This document shows, one piece after another, positions 51,327 through 61,200 of a stretch of 64,000 nt of DNA. Numbering within the stretch: position 1 is the stretch's first letter; every line of letters starts with the position of its first letter. Below the pieces are notes generated by a model that had not been told where the DNA came from, did not search any database, and saw only the letters and a program-made list of their open reading frames with translations. Made by a program: the position numbers and the translations under genes. Origin of the DNA: an uncultured Lachnospiraceae bacterium. Its GTDB lineage: Bacteria > Bacillota > Clostridia > Lachnospirales > Lachnospiraceae. Location: positions 1-64,000 of the forward strand of contig CAKRYR010000003.1 in assembly GCA_934432595.1 (NCBI GenBank), written 5' to 3'.

Positions 51327-54053
51327 GTGTTTGATTATAATATGGTTTCAAAAGCCGTATTGTATGTACACTTAATATTGTGTGGTTATTTCGTTATTTT
51401 GTCGGAACAATTGAATTTGCCACGATACTTAATTGTATTTGCAGTCGGCTCTGCAGTGTTTGGCGGATTGTTAACACTTATTCGCAGTAAGAGAATACAA
51501 TTTATAACCAAATTCAGTGTGCCTGTATTATTAATAACATTAGTTACGTTGTATGGATTTGAGGCTAAGAAATTAGGGGTTATTACAATTCTAATACTTG
51601 CAATTTCTTGTATAGCATCTTTGTACGCAGATTTTGTTATTACAGGCCTTATTATTGTGTACTCCTTTGTGCTTTATACGTATATTTTAAAGATGAGACC
51701 TGAAATATATGCTAGCACTTTAGACAAGTCTGAAATATTTATAAATCTATTTTCCTTAATAATTGGACAGCTTATGATAGTAATTCTTTTGGTGTTCTGT
51801 CGTAATGCATTAGCAAGTTCTAAGAATAAAACAAAACAAGTTCAAGATCTTCTACGTGAAGTTGAGGATAAGAAAAATGAAGCTGAGCGTGCTGACCAGG
51901 CAAAGTCTGATTTTCTTGCAAACATGTCTCATGAGATTCGTACTCCTATGAATGCTATAACTGGTATGGTAGAACTTTTGATGCAAAATGAACTATCGGA
52001 TACAGAGTATGAGTATGTCAATACTATAAAGACAGCGTCTGATGGATTGCTTTCTCTTATAAATGACATACTAGATTTTTCAAAAATTGAAGCTGGTAAG
52101 TTAGATATTGTAGAAGAAGAATATAATATTGGTTCAACAATTACAGATATAATAAATATTATTAATACAAAAATAGATAAAGAAAAAGTATCATTTAATG
52201 TTAATATTAATCCTAATCTTCCAGAAGATTTGTTTGGAGATGAGTTAAGAGTTAAACAGATAGCACTTAATGTTTTATCAAATGCAGCTAAATTTACTAA
52301 ACAAGGATTTATTATTTTTAATATTAACTTTAAGAAGGTTTCAAATGATATTATAATGCTAAAACTTGAGATAAGTGATAGTGGTATCGGTATTAAAGAA
52401 GAAGATTTAAAGGTAATATTTGATGAATTTAAACAGGTTGATACAAGACGTAATAGAAATATACAAGGTACAGGTCTTGGATTAGCAATTTGTAAGAGAT
52501 TGGCAACATTAATGGGAGGTTCCATTAATATTGAAAGTAAATATGGAATAGGTTCTAAAGTTACTGTAACCTTACTACAAAGAATGAAATCTACAAGACC
52601 ATGTGCTGTACTTAAAAATCCACGTGCATGTTCAGTAATTGTATTTGATGTAGATCCTTATGTTTTAAATAGTATATCAGCATTACTTACAGCGTTACAA
52701 GTAAAACATGATGTTACGGATGATTTTGAAGAATTCAAAGTATTAATAAAATGTAGGAAATATACACATGCATTCTTTGACCATGATATAGGTTTTAACT
52801 ATATGCATAAGTTAAGTGATGAGAGAATTCCTATTAAGATGATTGCGATGGTATGGAAAAATGATTATGATATTTCAACTCCTGATGAAAATATTACATT
52901 GATGCATAAACCATTACATTTATTATCTGTTGTACCTGTTCTTAATGGTGAAAATCTTACTGCAATTAGAAAAACTCAGAATGAGTATACATTTATTGCT
53001 CCAAGTGCAAGGGTACTTCTTGTAGATGATAACTTTGTAAACTTAAAAGTAGCAGAAGGCTTATTAAATAAATTTAAGATACAAGTTACGACTGCAACAG
53101 GTGGATTTGAGGCGATAGATTTGGTTATGAAATATCAAAATTTTGATTTGATTTTGATGGATCATATGATGCCTCAAATAGATGGTGTTGACACAGTGAA
53201 ATTAATACGTAACACTAATAATATTTATTGTAAAAAGGTACCTATAGTTGCTTTCTCAGCAAATGCAGTTAAAGAGGCACAACTAATGTTTTTAAATAAT
53301 GGATTTAATGATTTCTTAGCTAAACCTATTGAGTTAAAGGCTTTGAAACAGTTATTATTAAAATGGATACCAAAGGAGAAACAAGAAAAAGTGGAAAATT
53401 CAAGTTATGAGGATAAAAAAACAACAAGCATTCAATTATCAGATGATAAGGGAGAATTAAGATTTATGTATCTTGATGTTAAGGCAGGTCTAGAAAGCTG
53501 TATGAATGATAAGAATGCATTTAAAGAAATTCTTAGTATATTTGCTAAATCAGGAAGTAAGAACATAAACCTTATTACTAACTGTGCAAAGATGGGAGAT
53601 ATACGTAATTTTACAACATATGTACATAGTGTTAAAAGTTCTGCAAAGAGTATAGGTGCTCTGAAATTATCAGAACTTTCGTATAACCTAGAAATGGCTG
53701 GCAAAAATAATGATTGGCAGTTTATTAATGCAAATCTTCATGAATATTTGGACTTATATAAAAAGGTTATAAATGAAATATTTATGAATTTAGGATTAAA
53801 TGCTGGTTCTGAACCACAAAAGCCTAAAAAGAGAGTGTCTCAAAATGAATTCAGAGATTGTTTGGTTGCTCTTGGTAAGGCAGTGTCTAATTATGATTCA
53901 GAGACTGCATCTAAAATAATAAATGAGATAAAAGATTTTAAATTACCAGAATCTTGGTATGCTTATATTGACCGTTGTAGACAATTAATGGATGATTATG
54001 ATTATGAAGGTCTTGAAAGTATAGTAAGGAGTATGATAGGATTTTTAAGATAA
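51327..54053 (+). CDS. Hybrid histidine kinase with REC and Hpt domains
   Basis: 908 residues. Five N-terminal membrane helices (about 8-158) without a clear extracellular domain, then HisKA with His202 in NMSHEIRTPMNAI, the HATPase domain (GTGLGLAICKRLATLMGGSI), a diverged receiver-like region (about 430-545), a canonical receiver (about 560-685, Asp612 in LILMDHMMP), and a C-terminal Hpt domain with His767 in YVHSVKSSAKSIGALKLSEL. This permits a multistep phosphorelay toward the adjacent REC-HD-GYP protein. The last about 90 residues look like a second helical repeat. GTG 51327 follows GAGGAGG. Confidence 0.92.
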   Translation: MFDYNMVSKAVLYVHLILCGYFVILSEQLNLPRYLIVFAVGSAVFGGLLTLIRSKRIQFITKFSVPVLLITLVTLYGFEAKKLGVITILILAISCIASLYADFVITGLIIVYSFVLYTYILKMRPEIYASTLDKSEIFINLFSLIIGQLMIVILLVFCRNALASSKNKTKQVQDLLREVEDKKNEAERADQAKSDFLANMSHEIRTPMNAITGMVELLMQNELSDTEYEYVNTIKTASDGLLSLINDILDFSKIEAGKLDIVEEEYNIGSTITDIINIINTKIDKEKVSFNVNINPNLPEDLFGDELRVKQIALNVLSNAAKFTKQGFIIFNINFKKVSNDIIMLKLEISDSGIGIKEEDLKVIFDEFKQVDTRRNRNIQGTGLGLAICKRLATLMGGSINIESKYGIGSKVTVTLLQRMKSTRPCAVLKNPRACSVIVFDVDPYVLNSISALLTALQVKHDVTDDFEEFKVLIKCRKYTHAFFDHDIGFNYMHKLSDERIPIKMIAMVWKNDYDISTPDENITLMHKPLHLLSVVPVLNGENLTAIRKTQNEYTFIAPSARVLLVDDNFVNLKVAEGLLNKFKIQVTTATGGFEAIDLVMKYQNFDLILMDHMMPQIDGVDTVKLIRNTNNIYCKKVPIVAFSANAVKEAQLMFLNNGFNDFLAKPIELKALKQLLLKWIPKEKQEKVENSSYEDKKTTSIQLSDDKGELRFMYLDVKAGLESCMNDKNAFKEILSIFAKSGSKNINLITNCAKMGDIRNFTTYVHSVKSSAKSIGALKLSELSYNLEMAGKNNDWQFINANLHEYLDLYKKVINEIFMNLGLNAGSEPQKPKKRVSQNEFRDCLVALGKAVSNYDSETASKIINEIKDFKLPESWYAYIDRCRQLMDDYDYEGLESIVRSMIGFLR

Positions 54054-54140
54054 ATATTTGGGAGAATTATATAAAAAGATTAGAGTGTATTTATAATACA
54101 TTAAACATAATAAGGGATAACGTTAGGAGAAAAGTGCAGG

Positions 54141-55046
54141 ATGGAATTAATACACATAATATTAATTACTTTAGTTATCTTATTTATATTATTTTTGATA
54201 TATGGATATTTGGCTAATTTTAGTTTTGTAATAACTACGTATGACATAGAATCAAAAGAATTATATGATATTTCAAATAATAAACCTTTTGTTATTCTTT
54301 CAGATTTACATAATTGTAAGTTTGGTAATAATAATGAAAAGTTAATTAAAGCAATAGATGCCATATCACCTGAGTTTATACTAATTGCAGGTGATATGGT
54401 TAATAATGCATCTGAAGATAATAACCAAATAGCTAGAGAATTGATTGATGAACTTCATAGTAGATATAATATTATTTATGGAGATGGAAATCATGAACAG
54501 GGATTTTTTAGTGATGAATTTGGTGAATTTAGTGAAAATAATTTCACTTCTTTTTATTCTTATTTGCAATCAGAAACAATATGTGATAAAGTACTAAAAG
54601 GGAATATTTTTGAACATGTTGCAAATTCTTATTATCAAGTAGGAAAAGTACGATTTTATGGTATTCGAACAAGTCGTGAATTTTACGGAAGATTCAGACA
54701 ACCAGATATGTCAGATGAGTATATTTCTGAGCTGCTAGGTGATAATAATAAGGAATATTATAATGTCCTTATAGCTCATAATCCAATGTATTTTGATTAT
54801 TACGAACGTTGGGGGGCAGATTTAGTAATATCAGGACATATTCATGGCGGTATTATGAGATTGCCATATTTAGGTGGAGTAATATCTCCTCAGATTAGAT
54901 TATTCCCAAAGTATTCAGGAGGATTATATACAATTAATGGGGCTAAAATGATTTTATCAAGAGGGTTAGGAACCCATACAATTAGATTTAGATTTTTCAA
55001 TCCACCTGAGTTAGTACTAGTTAACCCTATAAATAGAGAGAGGTAG
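54141..55046 (+). CDS. Membrane-anchored metallophosphoesterase
   Basis: 301 residues. One membrane helix at about 4-28 is followed by a calcineurin-like phosphoesterase domain with all metal motifs: VILSDLHNCKFG, LIAGDMVNNA, YGDGNHEQG, LIAHNP and VISGHIHGG. It resembles YkuE/YaeI-type phosphoesterases, some of which act on UDP-diacylglucosamine, but the substrate is not known here. ATG 54141 follows GGAG. scpA begins 8 nt downstream, so cotranscription is likely. Confidence 0.9.
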   Translation: MELIHIILITLVILFILFLIYGYLANFSFVITTYDIESKELYDISNNKPFVILSDLHNCKFGNNNEKLIKAIDAISPEFILIAGDMVNNASEDNNQIARELIDELHSRYNIIYGDGNHEQGFFSDEFGEFSENNFTSFYSYLQSETICDKVLKGNIFEHVANSYYQVGKVRFYGIRTSREFYGRFRQPDMSDEYISELLGDNNKEYYNVLIAHNPMYFDYYERWGADLVISGHIHGGIMRLPYLGGVISPQIRLFPKYSGGLYTINGAKMILSRGLGTHTIRFRFFNPPELVLVNPINRER

Positions 55047-55054
55047 AGACGTGT

Positions 55055-55843
55055 ATGGCTATTTCAGTTAAATTGGAAGTGTTTGAAGGACCTTTAGATT
55101 TATTACTTTATTTGATTGAAAAAAATAAAGTTAATATTTATGATATTCCCATAGTAATGATTACAGAACAATATATGGATTATATAAAGAAGTTGCATTC
55201 AAATAACTTAGAAGTAATGAGTGAATTTTTAGTTATGGCTGCAGCTTTACTTAAAATTAAGTCAAAGATGTTATTACCCAAGGTTGAAGTGGAAGAAGAT
55301 GAAGAAGATTATGATCCACGTCAAGAATTAGTTGAGAGATTATTAGAATATAAGAAATTTAAATATATATCTAACGAGTTAAAGGACAGACAGTTAGATG
55401 CTGAAAAAGTGTTATTTAAGCCTAACACGGTGCCACCAGAACTTAAGAATATAAAAGAAGAAGTTAATATAGATGAACTATTAGGAGATTTAACTTTATC
55501 GAAACTTCATGACGTGTTTCAAAATTTACTTAAACGTCAGGAAGATAAAATTGATCCAATAAGAAGTAAATTTGGTCGTATTGAAAGAGAAGAGGTAAAT
55601 TTATCAGATAAGATACGTTTTATAGATAAATTTGCCTCTAAGAATAAAAGATTTAGCTTTAAAAAACTATTAGAGGAACAATGTGATAAGATTGAAATTA
55701 TAGTTACATTTTTAGGAATTCTAGAATTAATAAAAATGGGACGTATTCACGTCGCTCAAGAGCATATATTTGAAGATATTATGATTGACTATAATGAAAA
55801 TAATGGCGAATTAGATGATTTAGATGATTTATCATTTGCATAA
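55055..55843 (+). CDS. scpA: Segregation and condensation protein A
   Basis: 262 residues. ScpA is the kleisin of the SMC complex, bridging the SMC heads. The N-terminal domain has EVFEGPLDLLLYLIEKNKVNIYDIPI and the helix that binds the SMC neck (MSEFLVMAAALLKIKSKMLLP). The acidic middle carries the ScpB binding region, and the C-terminal winged helix (ETIVTFLGILELIKMGRI-like IEIIVTFLGILELIKMGRIHVAQ) contacts the SMC head. ATG 55055 with GAGAGAGGTAG upstream. scpB follows after 90 nt that hold a hairpin. Confidence 0.97.
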   Translation: MAISVKLEVFEGPLDLLLYLIEKNKVNIYDIPIVMITEQYMDYIKKLHSNNLEVMSEFLVMAAALLKIKSKMLLPKVEVEEDEEDYDPRQELVERLLEYKKFKYISNELKDRQLDAEKVLFKPNTVPPELKNIKEEVNIDELLGDLTLSKLHDVFQNLLKRQEDKIDPIRSKFGRIEREEVNLSDKIRFIDKFASKNKRFSFKKLLEEQCDKIEIIVTFLGILELIKMGRIHVAQEHIFEDIMIDYNENNGELDDLDDLSFA

Positions 55844-55844
55844 T

Positions 55845-55910
55845 TGTGCTCCTAGAATCTTTTATACATAGATTTTATAAATGCATAATATAAAAGATTT
55901 TGAAAGCACA
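55845..55910 (+). other. Long hairpin between scpA and scpB
   Basis: TGTGCT...AATCTTTTATA pairs with TATAAAAGATT...AGCACA across a 22-nt loop, giving 11-bp and 6-bp stems with a small mismatch. There is no T run. It may tune processing or relative levels of scpA and scpB mRNA. Confidence 0.6.
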
Positions 55911-55933
55911 TTAAAGACGAACGGAGGAATATT

Positions 55934-56527
55934 TTGAAAAAGTCAGATGCAAAAGCAGCAATTGAGGCAATATTATTCACACTAGGTGAAGCTATAGAAT
56001 TAGAAAGATTGGCAGCAGCTTTGGATGTTCCTGAAAATCAATTACAAACATTAATGGATGAATTAATTGAAGAGTACAAGGATGATTCAAGGGGAATACA
56101 AATAATTAAATTGGAGAATTCATATCAGATGGCGACTAAGTCTTCTATGTATGAATATTTAATAAATATAACACATGTTCCTAAGAAACATGTACTTACA
56201 GATGTATTACTTGAAACTTTATCTATTATTGCATATAAGCAACCGATTACAAAGCTTGCCATTGAAAATATACGTGGTGTAAAATCAGACCATGCTGTAA
56301 ATAAATTAGTAGAATATAATTTAGTGTGTGAGATAGGACGTTTGGATGCTCCTGGTAGACCGATTGTATTTGGTACTACTGAGGATTTTCTACGTAATTT
56401 TGGAATTAATTCTTTAGATGAATTACCTATTATTAATGCTGATAAAGTGGAAGATTTTAAGACCCAAGCTCTTGAAGAGGCGGAAGAACAGTTGAGTAAT
56501 GAAGAGCAAATAAATATTGAAGTGTAG
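55934..56527 (+). CDS. scpB: Segregation and condensation protein B
   Basis: 197 residues. ScpB is the dimeric winged-helix partner of ScpA in the condensin complex. Family features: AIEAILFTLGEAIELERLAAAL, the second winged-helix start LLETLSIIAYKQPITKLAIENIRGVKSDHAVNKLVEYNLV and GRLDAPGRPIVFGTTEDFLRNFGI. An acidic tail follows. The start is TTG 55934, with GGAGG at 55923-55927; no ATG in frame competes. Confidence 0.97.
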   Translation: MKKSDAKAAIEAILFTLGEAIELERLAAALDVPENQLQTLMDELIEEYKDDSRGIQIIKLENSYQMATKSSMYEYLINITHVPKKHVLTDVLLETLSIIAYKQPITKLAIENIRGVKSDHAVNKLVEYNLVCEIGRLDAPGRPIVFGTTEDFLRNFGINSLDELPIINADKVEDFKTQALEEAEEQLSNEEQINIEV

Positions 56528-56539
56528 TGGAGGGCTAAC

Positions 56540-57178
56540 GTGAAGCATAAATTATTAATGTCATTGGTTATGGTAGTGATAGCAATAGTGGCAGCAGTTA
56601 TTGTTATGGTTATCCATGAGTTAACAAAAGCAATAGCATATGCTATATACATAAAGATATATAACAAGAAGTACAATAAGAATGAAAAATGTCCTGGAAT
56701 ATGGAAGATATATAGATATGTTGACCCAATCGGTCTTATACTTGCAGCAACAAGTAATGGAATATTTTCAAAACAATATCCTTTCGTTATACGAAGTAAA
56801 AAGGCATCTTGTTTAATAGGATTAACTGGGTATATATCTATGTTAGTTGCATTTGGTGCATCAGTAATTAGTTATAGAGTATTTTTTGGACAAGATATTA
56901 TGTTTAATGATAATCAGCTTGCAGTATATTATATCGTTAAAGGAATAAAATATATTTTTGAATTTATAGCATATTTTAGTGTAACTATATTGTTAGTAAA
57001 TTTGTTTCCATTAGCAACTTTTGATATGTCTTTAGTTGTAGCATCATGCTCACCAATAGCGTATTTAAAAATACGCAAATTTGATTTATTCTTTAAATTA
57101 TTATTCTTAATTATTTGCTTACTAGGAGTATTTTCTATGGCCGGCATGTTCGTGGCTTCCAAATGTCTGGGCTTTTAG
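56540..57178 (+). CDS. M50-like membrane protein lacking the protease motif
   Basis: 212 residues with about five membrane helices. The first helix region has VMVIHELTKAIAYAIY, in the place of the site-2-protease motif HExxH; the second His is Lys, giving HELTK. The second motif, normally NLLPxPxLDG, appears as NLFPLATFDMS, with Asp kept. It therefore looks like a degenerate M50 (Rip-type) protein, probably not proteolytic. M50 genes are common next to scpAB in Clostridia. GTG 56540 follows GGAGGG, 12 nt after scpB. Confidence 0.65.
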   Translation: MKHKLLMSLVMVVIAIVAAVIVMVIHELTKAIAYAIYIKIYNKKYNKNEKCPGIWKIYRYVDPIGLILAATSNGIFSKQYPFVIRSKKASCLIGLTGYISMLVAFGASVISYRVFFGQDIMFNDNQLAVYYIVKGIKYIFEFIAYFSVTILLVNLFPLATFDMSLVVASCSPIAYLKIRKFDLFFKLLFLIICLLGVFSMAGMFVASKCLGF

Positions 57179-57184
57179 TTTTTT

Positions 57185-57294
57185 TCTAGTGACGATTTTC
57201 ATTTTTAGGGTAGAGAGTTACGATTTGTATGGACGCTTTCGCTTCGTTGCTTAGCCTAATGGTACTAAAGACAAAAATGGAAATCGTCCCTAGA
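57185..57294. repeat. Fold-back element family, copy D (short, complete)
   Basis: 22-bp terminal inverted repeats (57185-57206 and 57273-57294) agree at 20 positions and start TCTAG. The interior contains the sequence around GCTTCGTTGCTTAGCC, which matches the centre of copy A in the opposite orientation (about 970-1003). At 110 bp it has the size and layout of a MITE. Confidence 0.8.
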
Positions 57295-57321
57295 ATCCAA
57301 TGAAAAATCCTAAAAAAATTG

Positions 57322-57350
57322 TTGCAATTGTATGTACAATATTGTATAAT
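57322..57350 (+). promoter_or_regulatory. Sigma-A promoter
   Basis: TTGCAA at 57322-57327, 17-nt spacer, TATAAT at 57345-57350, upstream of the secreted-protein gene. Confidence 0.8.
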
Positions 57351-57402
57351 AAAAAAGTTGTGTAAAAGGATTAGTATAAAAAGATTAGAGGAGAGTGATT
57401 CT

Positions 57403-58062
57403 ATGAAGAAGAAACAAATTTTGGTAGTAATTTTGGCAGTTGCAACTATTGGAGTGGGAATTGCAGTTTTTAAGACAAATGTTAGCGCAAATTCAGAGTA
57501 TGGATATGAGGTAACAAGAATTAACGATTGTGATTTGGTGAAGGATGTAGATTTAAGTGTTTTTGATGAATTTTTACCTATTCTTACAGGTTTAGGTGCT
57601 CATATACATAATGAAAATGTAAAATATCATCCTTTTCAAGGAAATTTCTATGAGGTGGATTTAAGTTATTTACTTGCATATATGAAAGATGCTTCACTTG
57701 TAGAATATACAGAAGATGATAATAATTATTATCTTGATAGTCAAAACATTGAGAAATTAACAGACTATGCATTCTGTGCAGGTGCTTATGAATCTATATA
57801 TGATTTTAGCAAAAAATCTGAAGCATATTATGATAATGAGACTCATATGTTTGTAGTTAGAAAAAGAACATTCCCAATGGATTATTCTATCAAATTAACA
57901 AAAGGTCAATTTTCTTATGGAAAAACATGTGAAGAAGACTTTGGATATTATGATTTAGAAGCAATCTTATATAAAGGTGACGAAATTGTGGGAACTATGA
58001 AATATCAGATAGAATGCGAGGATGAAACATATTCTGTTGTTAGTGCAGAATTAATAAAATAA
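57403..58062 (+). CDS. Secreted or membrane-anchored protein of unknown function
   Basis: 219 residues. A basic start and hydrophobic stretch (about 4-30) ending VSANS looks like a cleavable signal peptide. The remainder (about 35-219) has no domain I recognise. It is rich in Tyr, Asp and Glu and ends with beta-strand segments (YDLEAILYKGDEIVGTMKYQIECEDETYSVVSAELI). ATG 57403 follows GAGGAG; longer in-frame starts lie over the promoter. It has its own promoter and no functional neighbours. Confidence 0.8.
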   Translation: MKKKQILVVILAVATIGVGIAVFKTNVSANSEYGYEVTRINDCDLVKDVDLSVFDEFLPILTGLGAHIHNENVKYHPFQGNFYEVDLSYLLAYMKDASLVEYTEDDNNYYLDSQNIEKLTDYAFCAGAYESIYDFSKKSEAYYDNETHMFVVRKRTFPMDYSIKLTKGQFSYGKTCEEDFGYYDLEAILYKGDEIVGTMKYQIECEDETYSVVSAELIK

Positions 58063-58091
58063 ATAGATTTTTTTGTGTTTAAAGAAAAAGC

Positions 58092-58120
58092 TTTACAAAA
58101 TATGGAAAATAGGGTAAATT
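58092..58120 (+). promoter_or_regulatory. Putative gltB promoter
   Basis: TTTACA at 58092-58097, 17-nt spacer, TAAATT at 58115-58120. It would give a leader of about 160 nt ahead of gltB. Confidence 0.5.
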
Positions 58121-58213
58121 ATATATGTGGGTATTTATTAATTTGAGCATATATTTGCTATAGATGTTATCATAAGCAAGTTAGAAAAATAAAAATTTCA
58201 TATATATAATTTA

Positions 58214-58252
58214 TGACAAAGGTGTCAGAAGGCCTGCTAAAGCAGGTTTTTT
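58214..58252 (+). promoter_or_regulatory. Leader hairpin and intrinsic terminator before gltB
   Basis: TGAC-AAAGGT-GTCA (58214-58227) is followed by CCTGCT-AA-AGCAGG-TTTTTT (58233-58252), a terminator 40 nt before the gltB start and downstream of its likely promoter. This is an attenuator layout. The six-base loop AAAGGT has A at 1 and G at 4, as in ANTAR targets, but the second ANTAR hairpin is not clear. Confidence 0.5.
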
Positions 58253-58291
58253 GGCTTTTTCTTTTATATATGATAAGGAAGGAGACATTTT

Positions 58292-61200
58292 ATGAAAGAC
58301 GGTAATGATAATAAGAAGACTTCAAAAGGATTGTATGAGCCTAGTTTTGAACATGATAATTGCGGTATTGGAGCAATTGTAGATATTAACGGCAAGAAAA
58401 GTCATCAGATAGTGATAGATGCTTTACGTATAGTTGAGAATCTAGAACATAGAGCTGGTAAGGATGCTAAGGGAGAAACAGGTGATGGTGTTGGTATATT
58501 GACACAGATATCACATAAATTCTTTTCAAAAGTTTGCTCTAAGTTAGATATTAAAATTGGTAGGGCTAAGGAATATGGTGTGGGAATGTTCTTCCTTCCT
58601 CAAAACGAATTAAAGAGAAGCCAAGCTAAGAAAATGTTTGAGATAATTGTTGAAAAAGAAGGCATGGAGTTCCTTGGATGGAGAGATGTAGATACTAAAC
58701 CATCTGTATTAGGATATAAAGCTAGGGAATGTATGCCGGTTATTTGTCAAGCGTTTATAAAAAGACCAAATGGAATAAATAAAGATATAGATTTTGATAG
58801 AAAGTTATATGTTGTTAGACGTGTATTTGAACAAAGTAATGACAACACATATATTCCATCATTATCATGTAGAACAATCGTATATAAAGGAATGTTTTTG
58901 GTAAATCAATTAAGAACATTTTTCCTTGATTTACAAGATAAAGATTATGAATCAGCTATAGCTGTAGTTCATTCAAGATTCTCAACTAATACTAATCCTA
59001 GTTGGGAAAGAGCTCATCCTAATAGATTCATAGTTCATAATGGAGAAATTAATACTATAAAAGGAAATGCAGATAAGATGCTTGCAAGAGAAGAAACTAT
59101 GTACACTTCAAGTCTATCTGTTAAAGATATTACTAAGGTTCTTCCAGTAATTAATACTGATGGTTCAGATTCATCTATGCTTGATAGTACTTTAGAGTTT
59201 CTTGTAATGTGTGGAATGGACTTGCCTCTTGCAGCAATGATTACTATACCGGAGCCATGGTCACATAATGATACTATTTCTCAAGAAAGAAGAGATTTCT
59301 ATCAATATTATGCAACAATGATGGAACCATGGGATGGTCCTGCATCAATATTATTCTCGGATGGAGACGTAATGGGAGCAATTCTTGATAGAAATGGACT
59401 TAGACCATCACGTTATTATATTATGGATGATGGTAGATTAATACTGTCATCAGAGGTTGGTGTCCTTGAATTAGATGAGGCTCATATATTGAAAAAAGAA
59501 AGACTTCATCCAGGAAAGATGTTGTTAGTTGACACAATTAATCACAAGGTATTATCAGATGATGAAATAAAAGAAAAATATGCTAATAAAGAGCCTTATG
59601 GTGAATGGCTTGATAGTAATCTTGTAACATTAAAAGAATTAAAGATCCCTAATGAGAAGATTCCTTCATTTACAAAGGAAGAAAGAGCACGTTTACAAAA
59701 GGCATGGGGATATAGTTATGAAGAATATCGTAGTAGTATAGGTTCTATGGCACTTAACGGCGCAGAACATATAGGTGCAATGGGTGTTGATACTCCAATT
59801 GCAGTATTATCTAAGGAATATCAACCATTATTCTATTACTTTAAGCAACTATTTGCCCAAGTAACTAACCCACCTATTGATGCAGTTAGAGAGAAAATAG
59901 TTACTTCTACAACTGTATATGTAGGTAAAAATGGTAACTTGCTTGAAGAAAAACCACAGAACTGTCAAGTTCTTAAAATCAGAAATCCAATTTTGACTGA
60001 TTTGGATATGCTTAAAATAAAAAATATGGACAAGCCAGGTTTTAAAGTTGCAGTTGTACCTATAATATTCTATAAGAGTACGCCAATAGATAGGGTTTTG
60101 GACCATCTATTTGTAGAGGTGGATAAGGCATATAGAGAAGGAGCAAATATATTAGTATTATCAGATAGAGGTGTAGATGAGAATCATGTAGCAATTCCAT
60201 CATTACTTGCAGTTGCAGCAGTTCATAAACATCTTGTTCAGACTAAGAAATGTACAGCAATGTCATTGATACTTGAGTCAGCAGAACCTCGTGAAGTACA
60301 TCATTTTGCCACTTTATTGGGATTTGGTGCTAGTGCGGTAAACCCATATCTAGCACATTCTACAATTGGAGAATTAATAGAAGAAGGTTTACTAAATAAA
60401 GATTATTATGCAGCAGTTGATGATTATGATAATGCAATTTTGCAAGGTATAGTTAAGATTGCATCAAAGATGGGAATATCAACTATACAATCATATCAAG
60501 GAAGTAAGATATTTGAAGCCTTTGGTATAGATAAAGATGTAATTGAACGCTATTTTACAGGAACAGTTAGTAGAATCGGTGGTATTACATTGGATGACAT
60601 TGCAAAACAAGCAGATGAACAACATTCAAAAGCATTTGATCCACTTGGTTTGGATACTGATATGCAACTTACTTCTTTAGGACGTCATAAAATGCGTAGT
60701 CAAGGCGAAAAGCATAGATATAACCCACAGACTATACATTTATTACAACAGGCTACTAGAGAAGGAGATTATGAGAAGTTTAAAAAGTATTCTGAGCTAG
60801 TAGATGGAGAAAATACAGGATACTTAAGAAGTTTGATGGACTTTAATTATCCTAAGAAGGGAATAGATATATCTGAGGTTGAATCGGAACAAGAGATTGT
60901 AAAACGTTTTAAAACGGGTGCAATGTCTTATGGTTCAATTTCAAAAGAAGCCCATGAAACACTTGCTATTGCCATGAATCATTTACATGGTAAATCTAAT
61001 AGTGGTGAAGGTGGAGAAAGTCCTGAAAGACTTGATTCTAAGGGCTCAGATGATAATAGAAATTCATCTATAAAACAAGTTGCAAGTGGTAGATTTGGTG
61101 TAACAAGTCGTTATTTAGTAAGTGCAGATGAGATACAGATTAAGATGGCACAAGGTGCAAAACCTGGTGAAGGTGGACATTTACCTGCTAAGAAGGTATA

